From Lysobacterales bacterium (GTDB lineage: Bacteria > Pseudomonadota > Gammaproteobacteria > Xanthomonadales > SZUA-36), in NCBI GenBank assembly GCA_029287515.1, contig JARFQZ010000033.1, positions 1 through 7,362 of the forward strand: a stretch of 7,362 nucleotides of DNA, read 5' to 3'. Every line of letters begins with the position of its first letter. Position 1 is the stretch's first letter. The translations under genes and the position numbers were made by a program. Of this stretch, positions 1-6,547 are shown in pieces. A model generated the notes under the pieces. The model saw only the letters and a program-made list of their open reading frames with translations, did no database searches and was not told the origin of the DNA.

Positions 1-932
1 GGGTTTTCGAGGCAATAGGAACTGACTTCGTTCAGCCTTTCACCTGCCTGCTGGACGAAATACCGGATGCGGTCTTGCGAACGGCGCATGTTCATGTCGC
101 CGCCCCAGATGGCGGGCAGGTCGAAATTGGACGTGGTGCGCAGAAACTCCAGTGCAGCGTCGAGCTGCAGGCGGTGAGCCTCGTGAGCCCGTTCGGTGGG
201 TACGCCGGACGCGCCCTTGGCATTGTAGTGTGCAGTGACGACTTCGAGCAGGTCCGGTAAGCCCGGAATCCTCAGTCGTGTCAGAGTCTGACCCTTGTTG
301 GCCAGGCAATCGAAGCCTGCACATTCCCATTCAAAGAATGGAAAATTGATGTGTTCGACTATTTGGAAATCTGTGGCTACCAGCAGGCCGCTGGGTTGAC
401 GCTTGCCCCACTTTTCGCCTTTCCAGAAACTTCTGTTCTCGATGAAGGATTTGCTGGCCCGATCTGAATACTTCGGCCCCAGGTCCATGGGGCCCGGCCC
501 GGCTGCCCAGTTCTGGTATCCTGCTATATCCGGAATTTCAGCGACCACCGGCAGGAAGGCTTCCTGCAGCAGGATGATGTCGGGTTCGGTGCCCTGTTTC
601 CTGAGTTGCTGCAGGGCATTGGCAATATCGATGGCACCTTTTTTCCGGTTACAGGCTATGGGAATCCTGTTACCCGCTTCATCCGTCATGCGGGACGTCT
701 TGCCGCAGGTAATGGGGAACGGCAGCGCCGCGATGTTATAGGTCAGAACGCTGATTTCCATTGAAGCCAGGCCGGTATCCGGGTCAATGGAAATCGACGG
801 AGTGTCCCATTCACCCAGCTGAGGAAGTTCGGGTGCAATCACGTCCATTTTGCGGAAAAGCGTAAAAATGAAGATCAGCACAAAGCCGATCAGGACAACG
901 AACGTAATGGCTACCAGCTTTTTCAGGCTCAT
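1..932 (-). CDS. Membrane-anchored endonuclease/exonuclease/phosphatase (EEP) family hydrolase, C-terminus cut by window edge
   Basis: The reverse strand is open from an ATG at 932 down to base 1, giving 310 codons and no stop, so the C-terminus lies outside the window. Residues 5-26 form one hydrophobic helix after a short Lys-containing start (MSLKKLVAIT), which predicts a signal anchor with the enzyme on the periplasmic side. EEP motifs then follow in the usual order: VLTYNIA (Asn66), LLQEAF (Glu124, the metal ligand), VVTAHYNAKG (His235) and GGDMNMR (Asp279, Asn281). The last motif, normally a C-terminal Asp-His, would lie beyond the edge. Four cysteines (77, 94, 204, 209) could form disulfides if the domain is exported. 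EEP enzymes cut phosphodiesters in nucleic acids, sphingolipids or inositol phosphates; the substrate here cannot be told, though the layout resembles secreted sphingomyelinase-like or nuclease-like members. The start was chosen because it gives the clean anchor; the ribosome binding site is weak (GGCGAAA). The gene is divergent from the DUF4833 operon. Confidence 0.85.
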   Translation of the reverse strand, partial: MSLKKLVAITFVVLIGFVLIFIFTLFRKMDVIAPELPQLGEWDTPSISIDPDTGLASMEISVLTYNIAALPFPITCGKTSRMTDEAGNRIPIACNRKKGAIDIANALQQLRKQGTEPDIILLQEAFLPVVAEIPDIAGYQNWAAGPGPMDLGPKYSDRASKSFIENRSFWKGEKWGKRQPSGLLVATDFQIVEHINFPFFEWECAGFDCLANKGQTLTRLRIPGLPDLLEVVTAHYNAKGASGVPTERAHEAHRLQLDAALEFLRTTSNFDLPAIWGGDMNMRRSQDRIRYFVQQAGERLNEVSSYCLEN

Positions 933-961
933 GAGTTTCGCCGAAACAGTTCTTGCATGGA

Positions 962-970
962 AGTTTAGCA
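962..970 (-). promoter_or_regulatory. Candidate extended -10 promoter for the EEP gene
   Basis: Read on the minus strand, TGCTAAACT contains an extended -10 TG followed by TAAACT (4 of 6 matches to TATAAT). It would place the transcription start near 955, about 23 bases ahead of the EEP start codon. No good -35 box lies at the right distance, so this is only a weak candidate. Confidence 0.25.
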
Positions 971-1007
971 AATTTCTGTTCGTCCTCTGGCGCAGGCCCT
1001 TCGTTCA

Positions 1008-1036
1008 TGGACAATTCAGGTCACCCGGACTATTCT
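1008..1036 (+). promoter_or_regulatory. Candidate sigma70-type promoter for the DUF4833-symporter-amidohydrolase operon
   Basis: A -35-like TGGACA (1008-1013, 5 of 6 matches) and a -10-like TATTCT (1031-1036, 4 of 6 matches) are separated by exactly 17 bases. The predicted start near 1043 leaves a leader of about 28 bases before the first gene of the operon. The spacing and position fit well, but the match is by eye only. No operator palindrome was recognised nearby. Confidence 0.4.
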
Positions 1037-1070
1037 CTTTTTCAGTGTCAACGGTAGACGGATAAATCCG

Positions 1071-1616
1071 ATGGTTATACAGATCAGGAATTTGGTTTGC
1101 TCATTCCGCGGACTTGGAGCGTTAACCGCCGCACTGGTGCTGACGCTGGTCAGCACGTCACTCTGTGCACAGGATCCGGTGATCCACCCCCTGTTCAAGA
1201 TCGAGCGCAGCAAAAACGCCAATATCATCCAGTATGATGCCCGCTCCGGGCCCGACGGTAAGTTGCTGAAGAATGATCCGATTGTCGGCTACTGGATTCG
1301 CCTGAACGAGCAGGGGCAGAGGATGGAGCTGACCTGGGTGCAAAAAACTTTTGCATTCGGATTCAAAACCCGGCTGGCGAAAGACCGGCAATCGGCGGAG
1401 ATGGACATGGTCGCGGATCTGGGCGCCCCCGTTTCGGTGATACGTGAAGGCGATGACTACCGTGCCACCATCCCGATCGAAGAAAAAACTTCCTACCTGG
1501 ACAGAATTTACATAAAGGCTTCGGGCAAAGGCACCAAGGTTGACGTCGAGTATGTCGAAACTTTTGGCAGAGACATGGAGACCGGAGAAGAAAGGTATCA
1601 GAAAATTGTGCCCTGA
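1071..1616 (+). CDS. Exported DUF4833 domain protein
   Basis: This 181-residue protein has an N-terminal signal peptide, with a hydrophobic stretch at about residues 15-31 and a likely cleavage after Ala33 (SLCA before QDP). The cysteine is not in a proper lipobox, so a soluble periplasmic protein is more likely than a lipoprotein. The mature part starts with the pattern LFKIERSKNANIIQYDAR (41-58), followed by VGYWIRLNEQG (72-82) and QKTFAFGFKTRL (91-102). From memory of the family, this order (RSKNxNxxxYDA, then a Tyr-Trp-Ile segment, then an aromatic-Gly-Phe segment) marks DUF4833, which has no established function. The remainder is a beta-rich C-terminal part. The start has only a poor ribosome site (GGAT) ahead of it. 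The TGA stop directly abuts the ATG of the symporter gene, so the two are surely cotranscribed. It could help capture the substrate or assist the neighbouring exported hydrolase, but that is inference. Confidence 0.8.
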   Translation: MVIQIRNLVCSFRGLGALTAALVLTLVSTSLCAQDPVIHPLFKIERSKNANIIQYDARSGPDGKLLKNDPIVGYWIRLNEQGQRMELTWVQKTFAFGFKTRLAKDRQSAEMDMVADLGAPVSVIREGDDYRATIPIEEKTSYLDRIYIKASGKGTKVDVEYVETFGRDMETGEERYQKIVP

Positions 1617-3038
1617 ATGTCCGTAATCACGGTCATATTCATCTTCTACCTGGCCGTTCTGGCCGGGCTTGCCATCTGGAGTCGTGCCGAAACTCACTCA
1701 ATGAGCGGCTACTTCATTGCCGGAAAAAAGCTGCCGCCGTGGGTGGTCGCTTTCAGCACCAATGCGACGGGTGAAAGCGGCTGGTTGCTGCTGGGGCTCA
1801 CCGGGATGGGCTACATAGCTGGAGCCCAGGCCTTCTGGGTTGTGGCGGGCGAGGTGATCGGCATCGCGCTGGCCTGGCTTCTGCTCTCCCGCCGGATCAA
1901 ACGCCTGTCTGACGAGTCCGATTCAATCACGGTACCCGATGTGCTCGCTGCCCGCTTCAATGACCGGACGCATGTGTTGCGCAAGATCAGCCTGTTGATC
2001 ATCCTTGTCATGGTCGGCGCCTACGTGGCAGCCCAGATGGTCGCTACCGGCAAGGCGTTTGACGGCTTCACCGGGCTGGATTATTCGACCGGCGTGCTGG
2101 TAGGCGCGGCTGTCATCATTCTTTATACCCTCGTGGGCGGGTACAAGGCGGTTGCGTGGACCGACCTGGTCCAGGGCGTCCTGATGTTACTGGGCCTGAT
2201 CATCGTGCCATGGATAGCCATCGAAGCGGCTGGCGGCTGGTCATCGGTCACTGACAACCTGGTGGGGCAGGACCCGGGCCTGCTCACTCCCTGGGGACCT
2301 GAGGGCAAAAGCACCGCGGCGATGGTGGGCATCCTTAGTTTTCTCGCGGTTGGATTGCCGTTCATGGGGGTGCCGCAGTTGATGGTGCGTTTCATGTCGG
2401 CGCGGTCCGAGAAAAGCCTGGTTCCGGCCATGGTGATCTCGGTTGTCGTGATCCTTTTGTTCGATGTGGGCGCGGTGCTGACCGGCATGGCCGGGCGCGC
2501 GCTTTTTCCAGGCCTGGAAGACCCCGAAAGCATCCTGCCGGTGATCTCCACAACACTGCTGCACCCGGTGTTGGGCGGCATCATGATGGTGGTGGTGCTG
2601 GCAGCCATTATGTCCACCGTCGACAGCCTGTTGATCCTGGCCTCCTCGGCTGTCGTCCGGGATTACTGGCAGCAGATCCGGGGGTCGAACCTGGGGGACC
2701 GGGCGTTGGCGCAACGCGGAAAATGGCTGACGGTGGTCATAGGGCTGATCGGTGTCGCTTTTGCCCTGCACCAGACTCCGTTAATTTTCTGGTTCGTGCT
2801 GTTTGCCTGGTCCGGGCTGGGGGCGGCCTTCGGCCCCGTCCTGCTGTGCGCCGTGTGGTACAAGGGTACGACGCTGGCCGGTGCGGTAGCCGGCATGCTG
2901 GGCGGTTTCCTGACCACGGTGGCCTGGGTGTTGTGGCTCAAGCCTTATTTTTACAACCTGCTCGAAGTCATCCCGGGATTCATTGTTGGGCTGGCTTTAA
3001 CACTGATCGTCAGCAAGGTGACTTATGAAAAGACGTAG
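1617..3038 (+). CDS. PutP-like sodium:solute symporter (SSS family)
   Basis: A 473-residue polytopic inner-membrane protein of the SSS family, expected to couple sodium entry to import of a small organic solute. Hydrophobic segments cover nearly the whole chain, about 12-13 helices. It follows E. coli PutP from end to end: FIAGKKLPPWVVAFS (33-47), SGWLLLGLTG (54-63), ITVPDVLAARF, LYTLVGGYKAVAWTDLVQG, the helix-9 motif AAIMSTVDSLL with Ser333-Thr334 (equivalent to PutP Ser340-Thr341, sodium ligands), and GLGAAFGPVLL near residue 400. It ends soon after VIPGFIVGL, so it lacks the longer hydrophilic tail of PutP (about 502 residues). At the position of PutP Asp55 it has Gly52, followed by Glu53. 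The transported solute cannot be assigned: proline is possible, but the amidohydrolase neighbour suggests another amino acid or amide product. The ATG lies directly after the upstream TGA, with AAGG more than 20 bases away, so translation probably depends on the preceding gene. Confidence 0.92.
   Translation: MSVITVIFIFYLAVLAGLAIWSRAETHSMSGYFIAGKKLPPWVVAFSTNATGESGWLLLGLTGMGYIAGAQAFWVVAGEVIGIALAWLLLSRRIKRLSDESDSITVPDVLAARFNDRTHVLRKISLLIILVMVGAYVAAQMVATGKAFDGFTGLDYSTGVLVGAAVIILYTLVGGYKAVAWTDLVQGVLMLLGLIIVPWIAIEAAGGWSSVTDNLVGQDPGLLTPWGPEGKSTAAMVGILSFLAVGLPFMGVPQLMVRFMSARSEKSLVPAMVISVVVILLFDVGAVLTGMAGRALFPGLEDPESILPVISTTLLHPVLGGIMMVVVLAAIMSTVDSLLILASSAVVRDYWQQIRGSNLGDRALAQRGKWLTVVIGLIGVAFALHQTPLIFWFVLFAWSGLGAAFGPVLLCAVWYKGTTLAGAVAGMLGGFLTTVAWVLWLKPYFYNLLEVIPGFIVGLALTLIVSKVTYEKT
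3015..3020 (+). promoter_or_regulatory. Ribosome binding site for the amidohydrolase gene
   Basis: AAGGTG lies 4 bases before the ATG at 3025, inside the last codons of the symporter gene. It supports this start, which also gives a complete Tat signal peptide, and it sits within the 14-base gene overlap arrangement. Confidence 0.6.
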
Positions 3039-4710
3039 ATTCCTCGGCGGGGCGAGCCTGGCAGGCGCCGGCGCCGTTATTTCACCATCGGTCTTCCTGC
3101 ACGCGGCTGCCAAGGCGGGCCCGGTCAAGGCTGACATGCTGATCAAGAGCGCCCGGGTGTATACGATGGTCGGTTCACGACCGCTGGCGGAAGCCGTGGC
3201 GGTGCTGGGTAACAGGATTATCGCGGTCGGATCGAACGACGACCTGGTGTCACTGGCGGGGCCGGATACCCGGGTCATCGACGGTTCCGGCACCACGGTC
3301 ACCCCCGGGTTCATCGATGCCCACAGCCACCCCGACGGCGCGCGCGACGTGACCGGCGCGGACGTCAATTTGCGCAGCATCAGCCAGATCCAGGACGCCA
3401 TGCATGCGCAGGCCGCGGTCACGCCCCCCGGGCAATGGGTGATCGGCAACAAGTACGACGACACCAAGCTGGAGGAAGGCCGCCCGGTCAATCGTCACGA
3501 CCTGGACAAAGCCGTTCCGGGGCAACCGGCCATTATCCGGCACCGGGGTGGGCACACGGCGGTCGTAAACAGCCGAGGGTTGAAGGTGGCCGGCATTACA
3601 AAAGAATCTCCTGATCCCGAGGGCGGTCATTTTGGCAGGGAAACTGGCGAACTGACCGGCTTTGTCGCGGAAACGGCTTTGACCGAGGTGGTCGCCAATG
3701 CCGGGGAGTGGCCGGAAATTACCCGTGCGGTTCGACAGCAGGGCGTGGCCTACATGTCCCGCGCCATGGCGCAGGCCGGGATGACTTCCACCACGGATTC
3801 CTGGGGCTCCGTGGAGAGCCTGACGGCTTACCAGGACGCCCGCCAGGCCGGTGAGTTGCTCACACGGCTGTCTTTCATGCCTTACGGCCCTTCAAAAATT
3901 TACGGGGACCTGAAATCAGCGGGCATACGCAGTGGTTTTGGTGATGAGTGGATTCGTTTTGGCGCGGTCAAGTACTGGGCGGATGGCTCCGCTTCGGAAC
4001 GTACCATGCGGATGAGCACGCCTTTCCAGGGCAGGCCGGATGATTATGGCATCCTGACGATGGACCAGTCGGAAATCGATGCCGCCGTGGACGATGCGCT
4101 GCAAAACGGCTGGCGTATCGGAATTCATGCCAACGGTGACGTCACCATCGACATGGTGCTCAACGCATACGAACGCGCCCTTGCGGACTGGAACGGCCCG
4201 AATCCCCGGTTACGGATTGAACATTGTTCACTGGTGAACCCGGAACTGTTGCAACGAATCAAGGACACGGGCTCGATACCGACGCCTTTTTATACGTATG
4301 CTCACTACCACGGCAACAAGTGGCCGGATTACGGCGAGGAGAAAATGCAATGGATGTTTGCGCACCGGTCATTCCTGGATTACGGTATCCCGGTGGCGCC
4401 GGCATCGGATTACACTCCGGGGCCTTTCGAGCCGCTGATGGCCATCCAGAGCATGGTGACCCGCAGGGACTTCAGCGGCAGGGTGTGGGGCCCGAATCAG
4501 CGCATTTCGGTTCCCGAGGCAATGAAAATCTGCACTGTTAACGGTGCCTGGGCGTCGATGGAGGAGGAGCTCAAGGGCAGCATTGTCCCCGGTAAGCTCG
4601 CTGACCTGGTCATGCTGGGTGCGGATCCGAACGACACGTTGGCGGACGAGATCAAGAACATCCCCGTGCTCAGAACCATCGTGGGCGGTAAGGTGGTCTA
4701 CGAAGCCTGA
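3025..4710 (+). CDS. Tat-exported YtcJ-like amidohydrolase (amidohydrolase family 3)
   Basis: A 561-residue metal-dependent hydrolase of the amidohydrolase superfamily, YtcJ-like branch, which includes enzymes acting on N-substituted amides and formamides. The N-terminus MKRRRFLGGASLAGAGA carries a twin-arginine motif (RRxFL, residues 3-7) and a weakly hydrophobic segment ending near AAAKA (27-31), so the folded enzyme is predicted to be exported to the periplasm. The metal-site residues are all visible: DAHSHPD with His100 and His102, KYWADGS with Lys316 (candidate bridging carboxylated lysine) and Asp320, GIHANGD with His368, RIEHC with His400, and ASDYTPGP with Asp462. The C-terminal GSIVPGKLADLVML is the usual urease-like beta-sandwich ending. 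Length fits the family. It overlaps the symporter by 14 bases in another frame, which points to a common pathway. The substrate is unknown; candidates are acylated or formylated amines, amino-acid amides or cyclic amides. Confidence 0.92.
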   Translation: MKRRRFLGGASLAGAGAVISPSVFLHAAAKAGPVKADMLIKSARVYTMVGSRPLAEAVAVLGNRIIAVGSNDDLVSLAGPDTRVIDGSGTTVTPGFIDAHSHPDGARDVTGADVNLRSISQIQDAMHAQAAVTPPGQWVIGNKYDDTKLEEGRPVNRHDLDKAVPGQPAIIRHRGGHTAVVNSRGLKVAGITKESPDPEGGHFGRETGELTGFVAETALTEVVANAGEWPEITRAVRQQGVAYMSRAMAQAGMTSTTDSWGSVESLTAYQDARQAGELLTRLSFMPYGPSKIYGDLKSAGIRSGFGDEWIRFGAVKYWADGSASERTMRMSTPFQGRPDDYGILTMDQSEIDAAVDDALQNGWRIGIHANGDVTIDMVLNAYERALADWNGPNPRLRIEHCSLVNPELLQRIKDTGSIPTPFYTYAHYHGNKWPDYGEEKMQWMFAHRSFLDYGIPVAPASDYTPGPFEPLMAIQSMVTRRDFSGRVWGPNQRISVPEAMKICTVNGAWASMEEELKGSIVPGKLADLVMLGADPNDTLADEIKNIPVLRTIVGGKVVYEA

Positions 4711-4752
4711 ACAAAGATAAGGTAAAATGTATAACCGACAGATATCACAGGT

Positions 4753-4780
4753 TTGGCATCATAAGAAGAATGAGAATAGT
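4753..4780 (+). promoter_or_regulatory. Weak candidate promoter for the pbpG-like gene
   Basis: TTGGCA (4753-4758, 5 of 6 matches to the -35 consensus) is followed after 16 bases by AATAGT (4775-4780, 4 of 6 matches to the -10 consensus). It would start transcription near 4787 and leave a leader of about 100 bases. Support is limited to this match and the location upstream of the gene. Confidence 0.25.
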
Positions 4781-4881
4781 CAATGTCTGACTCAAGGTTG
4801 ATCAGGGGCGCTTCTCCCTCGCGTTTTGGCGGAATTCACTGGCTCGAGTGGAAGCCTAAGGATGAAGCGCTGGTTGGCCCT

Positions 4882-4885
4882 GGAG
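4882..4885 (+). promoter_or_regulatory. Ribosome binding site that fixes the pbpG-like start
   Basis: GGAG lies 7 bases before the ATG at 4893. This favours ATG 4893 over the TTG at 4890 (only 4 bases away) and over the in-frame ATG at 4905. Confidence 0.6.
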
Positions 4886-4892
4886 TTTTTTG

Positions 4893-5741
4893 ATGAATAA
4901 GGGAATGAGCAAACGAATGACAGGGAAAGTCCTGGTAGCTGCCACGCTGTTTGTGTTGAGTGTTCAGGCCGAGGCCTCCAGATTTACCGGGCTGGGTGGT
5001 GATCCGCATTTGCGGTCTGAGTCCGCCCTGGTCATAGATAACGGGGGCGGTGTCATCTATGAAAAGGACGTCGATACGATTCGCCCGATAGCGTCGATTA
5101 CCAAGTTAATGACGGCCATGGTGGTAATCGATTCAGGAGTCGATCTGAATGAAAAAATCACCGTCACAAAAGCCGACCGGGACTTGATTCAGCTGACGGG
5201 ATCCCGCCTCGAATACGGCGCCCGGCTCAGCCGACAGGAAATGATCCTGATTTCCATCATGTCTTCTGAAAACCGGGCTGCTGCCGCACTGGGCAGAACC
5301 TATCCCGGTGGCATGGAGAAGTTCCTGTTGCAGATGAACCGCAAGGCGGCAGACCTGGGCATGGAGGACAGTTATTTTGCAGATCCTGCCGGCCTGAAAG
5401 TTGAAAACGTATCCACCGCCAGGGACCTGGTGAAGCTGGTCGACGCCGCATACGGCTATGAGTTGATCCGCCAGGCCAGCACCACGCGGCGAATGGAGGT
5501 GCGTCCGTACAAAGGCCGCGGGCCGCTGACTTACGGCAATACCAACCGCTTGCTTAAAAACGAATCCTGGGACATTGGCCTGAGCAAAACCGGCTACATC
5601 AACGAAGCAGGCCGTTGCCTGGTGATGCGTACGATCATCGAGGGTGAACCGGTCTCAATCGTGCTGCTGAACTCGTTTGGAAAGCTCACGCCTTTCGGCG
5701 ACTCGAACCGTTTGCGGAAATGGATGCTCGCGCAAAGATAG
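4893..5741 (+). CDS. pbpG: PbpG-like D-alanyl-D-alanine endopeptidase/carboxypeptidase (penicillin-binding protein 7 type, family S11)
   Basis: A 282-residue low-molecular-weight penicillin-binding protein expected to act in the periplasm on peptidoglycan peptides, cutting D-Ala cross-links or terminal D-Ala. A signal peptide covers roughly residues 1-29 (hydrophobic VLVAATLFVLSV, then AEAS). All three active-site motifs of serine D,D-peptidases are present: SITK (Ser68 nucleophile, Lys71), SEN (125-127) and KTG (232-234). The surroundings, such as PIASITKLMTAMV, MSSENRAAA and GLSKTGYINEAGRCLVM, are typical of PBP7/PbpG rather than DacA. The short length, with no C-terminal amphipathic anchor domain as in DacA/DacC, also fits PbpG (E. 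coli about 310 residues). Carboxypeptidase versus endopeptidase activity cannot be decided from sequence. The gene converges on the SDR gene with only 8 bases between the stop codons, leaving no room for a separate terminator. Confidence 0.9.
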   Translation: MNKGMSKRMTGKVLVAATLFVLSVQAEASRFTGLGGDPHLRSESALVIDNGGGVIYEKDVDTIRPIASITKLMTAMVVIDSGVDLNEKITVTKADRDLIQLTGSRLEYGARLSRQEMILISIMSSENRAAAALGRTYPGGMEKFLLQMNRKAADLGMEDSYFADPAGLKVENVSTARDLVKLVDAAYGYELIRQASTTRRMEVRPYKGRGPLTYGNTNRLLKNESWDIGLSKTGYINEAGRCLVMRTIIEGEPVSIVLLNSFGKLTPFGDSNRLRKWMLAQR

Positions 5742-5749
5742 AACCGGGA

Positions 5750-6547
5750 TCAGACCATCCTGGCCACTTTTTTAAAGACCAGTCCCGGGAAAAACCGCTT
5801 CAGCCACAGGCCCTTCATTTCAAAGCCTTCGCCCACCGCGATTTCCGGTGTGCCTTTTCTGAATCCGCGCATGATGGTCTCGGCACAGCGATTCACATCC
5901 ATACCGCCGGCGATGTTTTTGTCCACCCGGTCGAACGTTGAGCCGTCTCCCTTGAGTGCGCTGACCGAAATATTGGTCTGAATATATCCGGGCGTGATCG
6001 TCGTCACTTTAATGCCCTGGTGAGCGACCTCGCCGCGCAACGCATCGAAAAAACCCATCACCGCGTGCTTGGCCGCACAGTACCCGGTCCGATAGGGAAC
6101 GCCAATTTTGCCGGCCACCGAGGACGTGATGGCGATATGGCCGCTACCCTGCTTGATCATGATGGGCAAAGCCTGCTGTGTCAGCGCAATCTGGCCCAGC
6201 ACATCCACTTCGAAGATTTGCTGATAAACCGAAAAGTCCGTATCGACGCAGAGTGACCTTTGCGAAATTCCGGCATTATTGATCAGCATGTCGAGGCGTC
6301 CAAACGTCTGAACGATGCGTTGCACAGCCGCCGGCATGGACTCATAAGATGTGACATCGAGCGGCAGGACCAGGACATGCTCCGGGTCCAGACCCCTGGC
6401 GACGCAATCATCCCTGACCCGGTTCAGCTTCTCCTCACGCCGCGCGGAAAGTACAATTTTCGATCCCTGGGAGGCAAACTGGTGCGCCAGCGCCTCCCCG
6501 ATACCGGATGAGCCGCCGGTAATCCAGACAACCCGCTCCTTGAACAT
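5750..6547 (-). CDS. DHRS7B-like short-chain dehydrogenase/reductase (SDR)
   Basis: A 265-residue classical SDR oxidoreductase using NAD(H) or NADP(H). The Rossmann motif TGGSSGIGEA (10-19) is followed by SARREEKL (34-41), whose Arg residues after the second strand favour NADP(H), then DV (64-65) and NNAG (90-93). The catalytic residues are Ser143, Tyr156 and Lys160 (YCAAK). PGYIQTNIS (186-194) and the C-terminal pattern (FFPGLVFKKVARM) resemble the DHRS7B group of SDRs, whose bacterial members are uncharacterised in substrate; lipid or steroid-like ketones are possible. The fourth catalytic position, usually Asn, is Asp115 (EVDVLGQ). The frame stays open up to 6607, but ATG 6547 is preferred because MFKERVVWITGG is the normal family start and GGGAG lies 6 bases ahead. 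The gene is divergent from rraA and convergent with the pbpG-like gene, so it is probably a single-gene unit. Confidence 0.9.
   Translation of the reverse strand: MFKERVVWITGGSSGIGEALAHQFASQGSKIVLSARREEKLNRVRDDCVARGLDPEHVLVLPLDVTSYESMPAAVQRIVQTFGRLDMLINNAGISQRSLCVDTDFSVYQQIFEVDVLGQIALTQQALPIMIKQGSGHIAITSSVAGKIGVPYRTGYCAAKHAVMGFFDALRGEVAHQGIKVTTITPGYIQTNISVSALKGDGSTFDRVDKNIAGGMDVNRCAETIMRGFRKGTPEIAVGEGFEMKGLWLKRFFPGLVFKKVARMV

Larger units (their letters stand above)
4711..4892 (+). other. Intergenic region between amidohydrolase and pbpG-like gene
   Basis: No convincing gene and no rho-independent terminator was seen after the amidohydrolase stop. The only local hairpin, CACT (4837-4840) pairing with AGTG (4847-4850), is short and has no T-run. 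Two small open frames occur: 24 codons from ATG 4727 with AAGG four bases ahead, and 36 codons from ATG 4783 whose TGA overlaps the pbpG-like ATG by one base (TGATG). Neither resembles a protein I recognise; both may be chance. Confidence 0.5.

Noticed and set aside
929..958. A 9-codon minus-strand upstream frame whose TGA overlaps the EEP ATG (ATGA)
   Set aside because: It is too short, and has no ribosome site and an in-frame stop two codons before its ATG (TAA, ACT, TCC, then ATG); probably chance.
811..1014. A 67-codon minus-strand frame with several Cys residues overlapping the EEP start
   Set aside because: It overlaps the EEP anchor and intergenic region in a different frame; the Cys pattern is not a recognisable zinc motif and the EEP frame is far better supported.
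1158..1697. A 179-codon minus-strand open frame opposite the DUF4833 gene
   Set aside because: It lies antisense to a gene with a signal peptide and family motifs, has no recognisable domain and no ribosome site; typical shadow frame in GC-rich DNA.
2123..2771. Two overlapping minus-strand open frames, one very rich in His and Gln
   Set aside because: Both are antisense to the symporter; the His runs come from repeated GTG (Val) codons of its membrane helices.
2997..3630. Minus-strand open frames opposite the amidohydrolase start
   Set aside because: They are low-complexity reverse readings of a well-supported amidohydrolase gene with no domain of their own.
4810..4855. Nested inverted repeats (GCTTC/GAAGC outside, CACT/AGTG inside) as a terminator
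   Set aside because: The stems are only 4-5 bases, the outer loop is long, and no T-run follows.
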